Below, in pieces: positions 1 through 11,903 of a stretch of DNA of 64,000 nucleotides. The DNA is from Diadema setosum. Taxonomy: Eukaryota; Echinodermata; Echinoidea; Diadematoida; Diadematidae. The DNA is taken from NCBI GenBank assembly GCA_033980235.1, contig CM067066.1, positions 30,584,680-30,648,679 of the forward strand, written 5' to 3'. Under the pieces are notes generated by a model. It saw nothing but the letters and a program-made list of their open reading frames with translations. It had not been told where the DNA came from and did no database searches. Positions within the stretch are counted from its first letter, which is position 1. Every line of letters starts with the position of its first letter. The position numbers and the translations under genes were made by a program.

Positions 1-272
1 CCAATCATGGACTCAATAGGGACAATCCTATCGGATCGTATCTGAACGGGAGACCAGATTGTGACAGATCGTATTGCTTGAAATAAACCAATCGTGACCA
101 TATCGCATCCAAGCGAAGCAACACGTATTGACTCGCATAACCTCGTATCCAAACGTGAAATTTCAGACGAGTTCAACGAAACTTCCACGATCAGTTACGA
201 ATGTCCAATCGTGGCGTTCGTAATAGATCGTACGATAGTGGGAACCCCGCTGCTCTCAAACCCTGCTTCATT

Positions 273-490
273 TTCGGATTAACAAATCTCACTTCGTTAT
301 CGAAACAACAATAACAACAACAAAAGAACTTTCATAATGCTGAGCTTTCCGATTACCGTAATGCAGCAAACATTCGGATTCATGAACCACATTTCATTTC
401 CTGATTAACGAACTCCTATAGGAATGTTGTGTATCAGGAATAACGAATCTTCGGATTAACGGTCCTTCAAAATAACGAACATCTATGTCA
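273..490. repeat. Degenerate minisatellite with CGGATTAACGAA-like units
   Basis: Variants of one short phrase recur through this stretch: TTCGGATTAACAAATC near 273, TTCCGATTACCG near 348, ATTCGGATTCATGAACC near 374, CCTGATTAACGAACTCC near 401, GGAATAACGAATC near 437, TTCGGATTAACGG near 451 and AATAACGAAC near 471. Spacing is irregular. It reads as an old, decayed tandem repeat or a transposon fragment with an internal repeated motif. No coding potential is seen. Confidence 0.45.
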
Positions 491-1918
491 TCCTCTTAGG
501 AACAATACGAGAGTATCTGCCTCATCAATAATTTGATTTGATTCGGTTTGATTCATTTATTCTCTGTATGACATCAGTATACACCAATTTACAATGGGTC
601 GTTCTGGTCATCTCTTCACGACAGCCTCCGTCCATCTGACCCCCCCTCCATGTTCATTTCTGTTCTTATTATGTTTTTGTTTCACCAGTAACGATACCAC
701 GAACTGAAATGGCAGACCATCGTAAACAGCTTCGGTGACGCCCCGTCGGCGTCCGATCACTGGAGATTTCTCAGTATCCGGAGAGTCGGCGAGTCGATGA
801 GCAAGAAAGGGGAGGGGCGTGGTTGTTGTTCTGTAATCGAAGCGAAACACAATTGGAGATTAAGTTACGTGCTAAGAGTTACTGTTGAAGTCATGAACAA
901 GTATATACATTGCGACTTTTATAACTTCTAATGATATACCTAACATCTGACAATAGGCTGAATATGTAACTATATAATTGTGGTTGTACTGATGTAATGG
1001 TACTTGGAATTGTTCCCTTTATTTTGGAATATGTTTATAATAACTCTTCTTAGATCTTACACGGAGTACTCAAAATTCGTGAGATATTCCTTCTGGATTG
1101 TACAACTTTCTTTGTAAGAGATGATTTTGATACAATATTGTTAAATCTACTTGGACGACCCAAATTGATCCACGTGTACCCGAAATCCATTATAGCCGTG
1201 TCTACGTAAACAATTCAATAAAAACAAAAATCGTTGCACTTGTTTTTGAAAATGCATATAACTGTTTGCAATATACTACATTTTAACATATGTTGACCAA
1301 ATACTAATGATACTAATGAGCCCGTACTTAGCATGTTGACTAACAAAGTCTGTGAAACACCATCGATCTGCTGCCAACCAATAGCCATGGAATTTGCGAA
1401 TGTCAGAACACGAGCATTTCCTTTGTCTATACATAATACATAGGCCTGATATGTAGAGTAGGTCAAATAACTCCAAGGCAAATTTTTCTCCATTTCCGGA
1501 TGGGCACCACTTCCTGGAAGAGAGAAAAAAAGATAATGTGAATTTGGCAGATTTTCTCAATGAAAGTTACGAACTTTAATTAATGGGCATTATGTCAGTT
1601 ACTATATCTTTGTTGATTTCTTGATGCAAAAATGACGTTAGTTCCCGGTTAACTTAAAAAAATCAGCAAAATCACGCCCAGAAGAGAGGGGTTTATGTAT
1701 TACACAGACGAAGATCACGCCTAGACTTTTCTGTGTGCGTATTTGGTAATTTCTTAACACAATTGTGTTACCATACTCCATTTCCGACATGATTTTCTAA
1801 CATTCCACCTATATAGCCGAATTATCAAAGAACTCATTTCCTCACGTTAGGGTTGGTTTCCTTTTAAAAGTGGGGTGGAGTAAGAAAAAGCTTTCTGTAA
1901 TGGGAAGTTCCAGTGACA

Positions 1919-1964
1919 GAGAGGGAGAGAGAGAAAAGGAAGTGGGAGAGGGAGGGAGAGAGGA
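1919..1964. repeat. GA-rich purine tract
   Basis: Imperfect GAGA/GGGA run. Confidence 0.7.
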
Positions 1965-2140
1965 GAATAGGGAGCATGCCTTCACAATCGAATCGATTTA
2001 TTCAAATTCTTGTCCCTGGCGCAGGAATGCGCGCGCGTGTATTTTGTTGTCGTTTGGATAATTAGTCACGGAAATGTAGAGCGTTGTCTAAGAAAAAACA
2101 CCCACGGATCCAATTATAGGCACACCTGTCGATACGATGC

Positions 2141-2204
2141 GTGTATGTGTGTGTATGTGTGCGAGCGCGCGCGTGTGTGTGTATGTATGTACGTATGTAT
2201 ATGT
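2141..2204. repeat. (TG)n/(CG)n/(TATG)n compound microsatellite
   Basis: Alternating TG with a short alternating GCGC core and TATG units. Alternating purine-pyrimidine sequence of this kind can adopt Z-DNA. Confidence 0.8.
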
Positions 2205-2524
2205 ACAACACTACTTATGTCTAAGTGTGTCGGAGTATTCGTAGGAAGACGCAAAGCCGACATTGGGGTTCTATTTTGGTATTTTCCTTGTTTTGTTTTT
2301 GTTTGTTTGTTTTTTTTTTGCAGAAGATGATTAGGGAAAAAGAGAGGAGGCCAAATGAATATGTCAAGGTGCAACCTCTTATATTTGCTTTTTACGGATA
2401 GGAAGCAAGTATAATTAGAATAGAGCCATGTCGCCGACGCAGTTCTATAAGAAATCATGGTGGCTTTACCTACTCGAAGAAACTCAGAAATTTTGTTGCT
2501 AATGATCTGGTGCAAAATCCCCCC

Positions 2525-2525
2525 G

Positions 2526-2556
<31 letters not shown>

Positions 2557-2578
2557 GTATCTCTCTCCATTTCTCTCT
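2525..2578. repeat. (CT)n microsatellite
   Basis: About 15 uninterrupted CT units, then interrupted CTCT. Confidence 0.85.
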
Positions 2579-3317
2579 GGTTAACAAATATTCAGTGTAA
2601 GTCACTCCGATACTGCTTCATAAGCCACTGTGCAGGCGGATTTTTTTTTATTTTATTTTATAATGACACGCATACTGAGCGAGACGTGAATGTAAACATA
2701 ACGATGGTTTCACTGGCATCTATGAACTAGGACTTACCTCAGCTGTCAATCACCCAGAGTGTGAAAAATGAATCCGTCGCACTGTTATTGGCGATGACTA
2801 TTCAGCTGACCAAGTATATCATATTCAAACACAGTGGTATCGAATCGACATAATGACACTTTCAGCATGTTCATAAAGAATGTCTCGACTCATTTGAGAC
2901 ATGGTAATGTTTGAAGATCGTAACTGTAATTGACAGAGAAAAACAGAGACAAATAGATATTCAGAAAAAAAAATGGTGGGATTTGGAGAGCTTCTGTCGC
3001 TTCAGAATGACAAGTTGATAACTAAATAAAAAAGATATCCAGAGTTTTCCGTGAGAAAGAATTATCCCTTTTTCTACAAGAAAGTTGCAACTGTTTTTCC
3101 CCCTTATCTTTTTCATTATCATACATTAAAGGTATAAAATAAAACGACGTACTTACAAACGGCCACGTGAATACAAATGTGTCAATTGGCGATAAATCAA
3201 CAGAGATGGCAGTTATTTGTGAACAATGGAACGGAGAAGAGGGTTTGATACCGAGTCATGTGGGCATCTTTCCTAAATTTTTATTTTCTTTTTGTTAGTG
3301 CGAAAAAAGGTCTTGTC

Positions 3318-3370
3318 CGTGCGTGCGTGCGTGCGTGCGTGCATGCGTGTGTCGCGTGCACGCGTGTGCG
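3318..3370. repeat. (CGTG)n microsatellite
   Basis: About seven CGTG tetramers followed by alternating GTGTCGCGTGCACGCG. CpG-rich in an otherwise CpG-poor neighbourhood. Confidence 0.8.
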
Positions 3371-3566
3371 TAAGTCCATTTGAACATGGAGCCACAACAA
3401 TAACTAAATGATTTAAAGTTGCACTCGTGTTCCCCCTGCCGCTGTTGAAAAGAAACACATCAAATTGTTTTTCTCTAATACTGTGTTTCCTTTGCATGGT
3501 ATACAGGGAATGCATATGCACGACGAGGAGTGTCGCCAACATTTTTTATATGTGTAATTAATGTGC

Positions 3567-3568
<2 letters not shown>

Positions 3569-3621
<53 letters not shown>

Positions 3622-3690
3622 CATATACATATAATGTACATGTATATGTATATATGAATATATATATATATATATATATAAGTATATATT
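3569..3690. repeat. (AT)n microsatellite cluster
   Basis: Two long AT runs flank a TATACATATACATA segment. The whole block is nearly self-complementary. Confidence 0.85.
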
Positions 3691-4047
3691 TAAAAAATAC
3701 AACTATGTTTTCTTCATTTTGTTACTCATTATTACATGTATTTTGTTAATTTACGTTTTTGCAATTATTTTCTGATTATATATTATGAATAATTTTCTCT
3801 ATTTATTTGATGGAAATGAAAATAAATTTGAACTTCGAACTTTGGACACCTGTTTTTCGTATAGCATTGTGCATGTGTTTGTGCGTTTTGCTGTATGTTG
3901 TGCATTTTTTTTAAATTTCATATATATATATTCTTTATTTAAATTTATTCAATATCAGGCTCATGTTCACAAGGAAACTAATATGAACAGAAGTAAGCAG
4001 CTGTATTCTCACTTGTGCTGCTGAATCACAGTACATGACTGCTTGTA

Positions 4048-4138
4048 TGTATGTGCATTTGTGTGTGTGTGTGTTTGTGTAATTTTACTGTGGATGTGTT
4101 TGGTATTATCTGTGTGTGTGTGTGTGTGTGTGTGTGTG
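4048..4138. repeat. (TG)n microsatellites
   Basis: Two TG runs separated by about 30 bases. Confidence 0.8.
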
Positions 4139-4261
4139 ACGAACTCATCTCATTGTTTGTTAGAGTGTTATGTATGATGTTCCTGTTGAGAGGTGTTCAT
4201 GTCGTCCGCACCTCATCTCTCTTCACTTCCTCAAAGCCGAAGGATATCTCTTGCTGATTCT

Positions 4262-4500
4262 CTATCTCTCGCTTATCACTTCAACTTTCTCCCTCTACCC
4301 CCCCCCTCAGTCTCATTGCTCACTATATCAACCCCTTTCTCCTCGAACAATCCCCATCTCTCCCTCTGCTTCACTCTCCATTTCTTTCTCCTCTATTTTT
4401 CCCCTTTCTTTATCATCTGTCTGTCTTGCTATCAGCTCCCTCCCCGCGTATCCCTTTCCCCGCCTCTCTATTTATTTCTCTCTTCCGCATCTCCAAACGC
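4262..4500. repeat. Pyrimidine-rich tract
   Basis: Strand-asymmetric CT-rich sequence that creates overlapping Ser/Leu/Pro-rich open frames on the plus strand. I treat those frames as non-coding. Confidence 0.6.
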
Positions 4501-7019
4501 CTGTCATCCTAGATGCTCCCATTTATCCCGGCAGATTATCTTTCGCCGGTTGGTGTCACCCACACTGTTGTTGTATAGTTTCGGGGACGGGGCGAATGCC
4601 TCGCTTTCGGGGTATCCTTCAAGCACCGTGAAGCAAGCGCATGCATGTGGCCGATGGCTAATCGCAAAACGTCGTCAGCCGATTCGCCTCTCCGCTATCG
4701 CCTCCCGTTTTTCCGCGAAGCCAAAGGTTCGTTCAATGTCCACAGTTCGCAGGTAGAGGCCAAGGCGAGCAGGAAATTTGTGAAGATTCATTAGGTGCTA
4801 ACTCGTGACATGTTTGCCACGCCGCGACTCCCCGTCAACATAAGATCGTCTTGAATTCTTTGAAGAGAGCTTAAAATTTGTTAGTGAATAACGAAATCAC
4901 TTGCAAGACTGGTTGCTAAGCAATTCGCGCCTTCACCTAAGATATCCACTTAAAGATTTAATCTAAATGGTTCTATGATTTGGTTACGGGACGAAATGTA
5001 GCATTTATCTTATCTGTTTATCAGAATGATGTTACAGCGATAATAGAATATAATTTTGTTGCCCAAACCTGTCTTGGCTGTTTGGAAGGTACAGTGGTTC
5101 CACGAATCAAGGCGTCGCCCGTTGCTTCAATTAGAATGTCAATGACGTCAAAAACATCAATTACTGAGCTTTTGTGGCTCAGTATATATAAGAGCATGGT
5201 CTCTCAAATCTGTCGTTCCTGTTTTGAGTATCAAAAGCAAGCAGCAGTGATTGTACCCATCGGCAAGGACTTTAGTCCTCATCACCTGCACGGTCCTTCC
5301 GAGTGGGATAAGGATCGTCAGTCCCGCAGTAGCTTGCTCATTAGAGCTCCAGTGTTTCCTTGGTGGGTACATTAGATACAGTCACACTTATATCAACAAC
5401 CCACGGCTCCAATTGATTTAAGATTTCATGAATTGCTCTTTGAGCTTCTTCAAAGACCAAAAAAAAAGTTTATTGAACTTAAAAGCAACATAGAAATCAC
5501 GTGTTGATACGATTGTCTGTTGCGTCAACAAATAAATGTATCGTATGTGCTTCTACGGTTTTAGTCACTTCCCTGTTCTGAATTTATCAGCGTTCCTTTC
5601 ATATCACACAGTTTTATTCCCTTTTCCTTTTTCTCTTTCTTGCTATAAAGTCATCGCTGTTGTCCACGTTGCCCTTGAACCTTTCTTTGAAGTGCGACAC
5701 CATAAATACCTTTTTACCTTTCTACCGTGTTGCATGTTAGGTCATCCTCATTCCTGACACTCCACTTTGATTTTCAACGAAGTCGTAAAAATGCCATGAA
5801 TTTGATTGGAATGAATGTTACATCAGGTATGATGATATTAAACCATTTACAAAGCAACAAAAAGTTCGACATTCTATAAAATTATGAACACGTGTTCACG
5901 TCAAGCAGTCCACTTATCTTCAGCTAGAAGTTGGCTCTGTGGTTTTGACAATAAACACCGGTCATATCCACATTGCACTCACACAATAAAGATTTCTCTT
6001 TTTCTTTGCACAGTTCACGGCGGAATCACAAACGTTGAATACATACTGCATTGTTCCTTGAATGCTAGGGCCCCGTCACCCTTTTTAATACGCTACAAGA
6101 GAAGTATTTCAACAGCAACTGACTCACAAGTGAAATATATAGGCCAAAGCCCGACGCCGCCAGCACAGGAACCGCCTTGCGTGAAGGAAGCGATCCGGGC
6201 TCGTTTCGCTCATTACGTTTTTCTTCTGAGCTGTCCTGGGCGACGTAAATGAGTGTGTCCTTGCACATGCATTTGGCCATTTTGCTGTTGGGTGAATGAC
6301 CAAGAAAGTCTTATTGGGGTTGATAAGTCTTCTGGGGGAGGTCCATAGCATTGCACTCTTCATTTTCAGAACAGAAGTTCTTTTTTAAGTGCTGGTAACA
6401 ATAATTGCGTTTAAACTCTTACAGTTATTGTGCTGGTTAGTTGTCTACGATTATAAACATCCTGTTTTCTCCCGTTTATGAAAGGATGTTTCCATAACGA
6501 TAATAATGGACATCATATCACTGGTCGATCAACTTTAAAAGCGTTTCTAAGAAAATTGGGCCGTTGGTAAGGAGGTGACGTCCTGCATTTTTGTTTTGTT
6601 GGATATATTGAAAAGAAGTTAAGTCTCTTTATCGTTTGTGTGTGATTTATGGAATTATCAGAAAACGATGACAGACTGACATGGAGTGAAGGGAATGTGG
6701 ATGACACTGAGTAACGGTCTGGGTCCTGTAGAGAATGTTTTTGTTGTTGCTTGCATACTTCCCAGCAAAACTTGGATGTTCACAACAACCGCGACTTAAT
6801 GAATTACGTCAGGGTCTAAAGTATAATCAACGGTAAACATAACCCAAGCACGTCAATCTAGTTTTGTGTTTTTTCCAAGTGTTTGGTGAAAATACAGACA
6901 TCTGATGTAGACTTCTTCGGAGAAAATCGCCTTCCCGAACTCTATCGTTTCCCGTGATACGGTTATGACGTACAGCAAATCTAGGCTCTCACTGTGTACT
7001 GTGCAACGTCATAAAGGAA

Positions 7020-7091
7020 GACTCTCCCTTCTCTTCCTCTCATACCTCCCTTTCTCCCTCCCCTCCCTCCCTCCCTCCCTCTCTCTCTCTG
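7020..7091. repeat. (CCCT)n/(CT)n microsatellite
   Basis: CCCT tetramers grade into a CT run. Confidence 0.8.
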
Positions 7092-7385
7092 TACATCCAG
7101 GTACAATGTTTATTCTTAACGTGACGTCACAAGAGATACTACACGTATTCATTAGTGTTAAGTAAGCTCGACCCCTCTTGAAATACCGGCCGCCCAAGCC
7201 TCTACGACAACATTTATACACACAGACTGATTTAAAGGGCCCACGGTTAGGTCAGTCGGCCGGTGAGTCAGTAACAGGGCGTTTGATATATCTAATTAGG
7301 CGCGGTTCAAATAGTCATGAGAGAGAGCTCAAGCTTAATGAATAATTGATATATAACGCTGTCACTCTCGTGTAATCATACTTAA

Positions 7386-7404
7386 TTATATATATATATA
7401 TATA
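7386..7404. repeat. Short (TA)n run
   Basis: About nine TA units. Confidence 0.7.
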
Positions 7405-7595
7405 ATATCCAAATCATGGGCATGAATTTCAGTAAGATGTAAGCGACTGCATTCTCAATGTATGCAACACTAATTGGGAATCATCGGAAGGACACCATTC
7501 ACATGGTTGGAAAAGAAAACGAATTAAAGTTTCTGGAATAAACTGGAAGAGAGTTTACCCTCCAGTAAGATGTTGATGCCGGACAGTATGCAAGC

Positions 7596-7596
<1 letters not shown>

Positions 7597-7652
<56 letters not shown>

Positions 7653-7657
7653 TATAT
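7597..7657. repeat. (TA)n microsatellite
   Basis: About 25 TA units, then an imperfect AATTATATATG end. Confidence 0.85.
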
Positions 7658-7959
7658 GATATCACTGTAGTCTCTGTTACACTACAAGCTATACGACAGC
7701 TACATAAACAAAAACAACGAAAACACATGTCAGTAGCCCAACCTTTGAGGTGTTTTGTTGATGGGTTTGATAATACATTTCAAACTTAATATTCCTACAA
7801 AGAAGGTCGGTTTTTCAATAATTTGTTCTGCTAAGAGATACTGCACCTAGATGTTGCGGCTGGATGATACTAATATCAGGCAATTTTACTTTTTAAACAT
7901 GGAAGTCTTAGGCGACACCACACGGCAGCAAACTCTCATTTAGACTTCTCTGGAAACTA

Positions 7960-8099
7960 TAGGAAGAGAGAGAGAGGAAAATATATACACACACAAAGAG
8001 AGAGGAAGGGAGAGAACAAGAAGAAGAAGAAATAGAAAAAGAAGAAGAAGAAAGCGAAAAGAGAGAGATAGTAAAGGAGGGATGGAAAGGGATGGAGGG
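7960..8099. repeat. Purine-rich (GA/GAA) tract
   Basis: Nearly pure purine on the plus strand, with GAGA, GAAGAA and GGGA runs. A polypurine mirror tract of this type can form triplex DNA. Confidence 0.7.
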
Positions 8100-8122
8100 A
8101 GGCAGCGACTGGGAGAAATACA

Positions 8123-8371
8123 TGAAGAGTTTGTTTGCAAAAACCGATAAGTTAATATTTGCCAAATGGAGATATTTGCGATTAAAGGTCAAGAAAAATA
8201 AAGATAATAATAAGAAAAATTTTGCTTCTTTTGACCATAACTTCAAAAATATACCTATATACGTAATGACCAATATATCATTTAAAAGGTATTATTTTGT
8301 ACTCTATGACAGAGACCATACTTCAAAATCTTCAAAAATGGACTTATCGGTTTTTGCGAACAAAATCTTCA
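8123..8371. mobile_element. MITE-like inverted-repeat element (candidate)
   Basis: Two 30-bp arms face each other at 8123-8152 and 8342-8371. They agree at 28 of 30 positions and share the core GCAAAAACCGATAAGT. They enclose 189 bp of AT-rich sequence with no coding signal. Short inverted arms around a small non-coding core are what non-autonomous DNA transposons leave, but no target-site duplication was found and the ends may extend further. A transcript across it would fold into a long hairpin. Confidence 0.45.
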
Positions 8372-9855
8372 CATATAGACTTATATTTTCTCGAACTTCA
8401 AGATACAGGCAGTATATTGATAAAGTCCTTATCAGGCCTATACCTGCATTGAATTCAACAGCTATATTTCAGCTGAACATGAATACTGAGTGATCCACGT
8501 TTTACAAGTTCTGCTCTTCAGAGGACCATTTTCCATTGTTAGACTTAGATTTTTATGTTAACCTTGCAAAGTATTCTGCTTAACCCGTTGAGGACGGACT
8601 GATTTTGCTACAACACGCATTTCCCATAGACACCTGCCCGAGTATACTCGGGACTCGTTAATTACCCATTTATCTTATTATATACTTTATGATCCTGATT
8701 GCATCATGTACTTCTTACAAACTGTTAAACAACATAATATATGTAATGTGCTTTTATGTTTGGATGGAAACAAAAAAACTGAATTGAAAAAAAAAAACAC
8801 GAAGACATAGGTAGCGCTGTAGGAAGAATTAGTATAGACCATTCCTCTCTTTTTCGTAGGTGGATCATGGTTGTTCATAGTTATGCACTGTCAGTAAGGG
8901 TTCTTGATTTACAAGGAGAAGTAGGCCTAAATCGTCGGCTTTTGCTGTAAGCTCCACAGGTCCCTATGGCACTGGACGCTGCTGATTTGAGATTCTTGTC
9001 CCGAAGACTATGTTCCATCAATGTTAGTGACGTAACAATCATTTCAAAGGAACATGAGTAGTGCATATGCATTAACAAACAATGTGCATGATGTTGGAAA
9101 TGCTCTTGTGCCTGTGTCAATGTATCACACCAATCTATTGTTTGCAAGAGAAACTTTGGAAACACCTTTTCACACGAAGAAAATCATACGAAACGGCAGT
9201 TTCATGTACTGAATAAAAATTGATTAAGGAATCTAAGAGACTGATGATCATATCAATTCACGTGGCTTTAGCACATCAAAAAAAAAAACAAAACTCTAAA
9301 ACGAGGAAGCTGTAAAATCTTTCACACCGTAAGAATTGCGTGTTTGCTATCTTTCTACAATGCGAAGCTTCTAATACTGATATACTTGGGAAAATTTTCA
9401 AAATGAAGGCAGTTTGTTTCTGCACATTTCATGCCCAATAAATATCGACATTGCAAAAACCTAGACATGACAGATTCATTTGTCTCTTGAAACGGTCTTC
9501 CTATTGGGTGTGATTATGTGAGGCATTACCCTCAATAAACGACTTACAGTAGCTCAAAATAGCACAAAATTTATTGAAGCGAATTTTCCACTCGAAAGAG
9601 CATGCTATCAACTCGGGAGTAATCTATTGGTGCTGTATACCATGAGCATTGTCGGCCTGTTACGATGACTACGAAGCCTTATACTTAATCCATGATTCAG
9701 AAACAGTGTTGTTAAAGTATGATAAAAGGCGACTAGACGATATATTTTCTTTGAGTGGTCATAAAACCTTTCGATCTAAGCTGTGGCGTCATAGTAGTAA
9801 TAGGTGGGCGGAAAAAGTGTGGCAACCTTAACATATACTGCACGGCAGATGACGA

Positions 9856-9888
9856 TTAGCTGATAAGTGTGGTAACCTTATCAGCTAA
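9856..9888. other. Perfect 12-bp stem hairpin
   Basis: TTAGCTGATAAG at 9856-9867 is the exact reverse complement of 9877-9888, with a 9-base spacer. It is not followed by a U-tract and has no obvious gene nearby. It may be a transposon remnant or a protein-binding dyad. Confidence 0.5.
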
Positions 9889-10221
9889 GGTATAAGGTTC
9901 TATAAGGTAAAATGTTTTCTGATTCATTTCGACTTTTAAGTCAAGAATTGTTTGATATTTCATTATATTTACGGACACCGACACGAAGAAACGCATAAAC
10001 TCATCTGTATTTGTGTTTGTTGTATGGATCCATGTAAATTTGCTATTTGGATTTACATTTCTGTAAAATCACCTCCAAAATACCTCTCATTGCCTAACTG
10101 CCTGTAGCTAGCACAGAAATTCAACAACCCATGAACATGTAAGATACCACATTATCCACGATCAAATAATTATGACGAGCATTATGATATCAGCGAGCTT
10201 TAAATCTGTAAACACCAATAC

Positions 10222-10222
10222 A

Positions 10223-10271
<49 letters not shown>

Positions 10272-10298
10272 ACACACATACACACACACACACACACT

Positions 10299-10360
<62 letters not shown>
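10222..10360. repeat. Compound (AT)n-(CA)n-(TA)n microsatellite
   Basis: An AT run, a CA run of about 25 units and a second AT run follow one another. The motif GATACA occurs on both flanks. Confidence 0.9.
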
Positions 10361-10362
<2 letters not shown>

Positions 10363-10974
10363 ACATACACACATCTGCTGTATAATTATCAGGGTTGAAT
10401 AATATGCAAACACACATGTTCATGACTTTATTTTCAACACTTTTAATTTCTAGACTCACCGTCGTAATTATGAGTGTGTTTCTGTGTCTTTGTTAAATAA
10501 ACTAATGAGAACATATTTGTGTTTTTAAACAGAAGGTCGATGAATTGTTCATGTTAACACATAATGACACACGTGAGAAGGGATTCGTTGCAATGGGCAC
10601 TGACTCACGTTAGCTTTCATGATCAACATGATTCACTTGACTTGTATTATTTTCCTTGTTTCAATGACGTCTTTTGGTAATGCAATCAGCAATGTTTCTT
10701 ATTTGTTGGGCTTATTTTCTTCCAATCCTTGAGTCCATTGACGTAAATTCAAGAAGGTGACCGTTTGCATATTCATAGGGTTTAATTTACTCTGAATAAT
10801 GGTTGCTCAGTCATCGGTTTTTCTGCAAGGGCATAATCGGTTTTAGTCCGAGACGCTAGGGGCCTGTCAGGCCTGACTAGAGTTGAGACTCCGCGAATGA
10901 TACACGATACATAATACATGCATGGACGTGAAAGAAAAAGCATCGAGGAAACAACATGATGCATGCATGTGAGT

Positions 10975-10975
<1 letters not shown>

Positions 10976-11017
<42 letters not shown>

Positions 11018-11033
11018 ATGTTTGTGTGTTTGG
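10976..11033. repeat. (GT)n microsatellite
   Basis: GT run followed by GTAT and GTTTGT variants, about 0.7 kb upstream of the GTPase promoter. Confidence 0.85.
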
Positions 11034-11487
11034 AGGGAGTTGATGTAGAGGGAGTAAGGGGGAGATGGCAAAGGAGGAAGAGGTGAAAGCTTGAATATAA
11101 CTGAGTGTTTTGTGGTTTTCTTTTTCCCGAGAATACGACCATGAGAAGATGTCATGTACACTCAAATCAAACGTAAGCAGAAGTATCTAACAATCATTAG
11201 AGAGTCACAAACGCTGACAAAGTCAATTTCTTCGAATGTCAGGGCGTCATACGATTGTAAAATGGTGAAACGAAAAGCCTCTCGTTTCATGTTTGTGAAA
11301 AGTGATGCTACAGATGATTCACCCGGTGATGTCTGTGATCGGTGCAAAACAACATTTGTGACCATCGAGTCGATATTGTGCTCCTGTCGACAACACAGGA
11401 CACAGACGGTGCGATGGCTATAATACGTGCACGTGATGGAAAATGCGCAGTGCGATCGTAAAACAGGAACGGTCTCCTTCTATTCAG

Positions 11488-11693
11488 CCAATCAGCGGTC
11501 GCGAGAAAGATGTGTCACTCTCTTTACACACTGCACAGAGCGAAAGCGTGCGGCGTGAGTCAGAGAAGTAGTATACATGTATTGCGGTTGCCTACCTTCT
11601 TTTGCCTGATGACGTGTACACTCACATTAGTATCATTATACGCTGTGATCCAACTGCGAAGTGCTAAGCGCGGCGCTGGGTGGAGTATAAATA
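11488..11693 (+). promoter_or_regulatory. Core and proximal promoter of the RGK GTPase gene
   Basis: A strong TATA box, TATAAATA, lies at 11686-11693 within GTGGAGTATAAATAGCG. It is 211 bp upstream of the start codon, so transcription would begin near 11,715-11,720 (CACCATCAACAG is a plausible initiator). Upstream lie a CCAAT box (11488-11492), an AP-1 consensus TGAGTCA (11556-11562) and a CRE/ATF half site TGACG (11610-11614). AP-1 and CRE sites would suit an inducible gene, as several vertebrate RGK genes are induced rapidly by stimuli. That regulatory reading is inference; the motifs are seen directly. Confidence 0.65.
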
Positions 11694-11903
11694 GCGTTCG
11701 CTGACCGCACCATCAACAGACACACTCCGAGGCAGCAATCTAGTTAAAGTAGGTTCATATCTACTGAAGAAGTGAGTTCAATTGTTATACCAGATCAGCG
11801 GTGCTTTGCATCAGATTGGAAGGAGCAAGGAGACGAGCTTTTGTGAATTTATTTTTGGTTACAGCTTCTTGATTCCCTAATTGCAGCTAGACAGACCGCA
11901 CCA
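11694..11903 (+). other. Predicted 5' UTR of the RGK gene
   Basis: This is the leader between the TATA box and the start codon. The nearest upstream in-frame stop is TGA at 11844-11846, with no other ATG in that frame before 11904, which supports the chosen start. A polypyrimidine-like tract ending in TTACAG near 11864 could be an acceptor for a small 5' UTR intron, so the leader may be spliced. Confidence 0.5.

Larger units (their letters stand above)
1..11450. other. Intergenic region, no gene recognised
   Basis: I see no exon with recognisable domains on either strand. Open frames here are short, overlap low-complexity tracts (for example the pyrimidine-rich stretch around 4260-4500) or lack codon-like composition. 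The stretch holds microsatellites, purine and pyrimidine tracts, a degenerate minisatellite near 273-490, an inverted-repeat pair at 8123-8371 and a perfect hairpin at 9856-9888, all listed separately. Distal enhancers of the GTPase gene that starts at 11.7 kb could lie here, but nothing in the sequence proves it. Confidence 0.7.

Noticed and set aside
3310..3360. CRISPR-like or other regularly spaced array
   Set aside because: All short-period repetition in the window is microsatellite or minisatellite; no spacer-repeat pattern exists, and this is animal DNA.
4193..4756. 187-codon and overlapping 153-codon open frames, plus strand
   Set aside because: They lie on a pyrimidine-rich tract and overlap in two frames with Ser/Leu/Pro runs. 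No domain is seen; the openness comes from base composition.
8092..8493. 133-codon plus-strand open frame
   Set aside because: It runs across the inverted-repeat element and a purine tract; Lys/Asn/Ile content follows AT richness.
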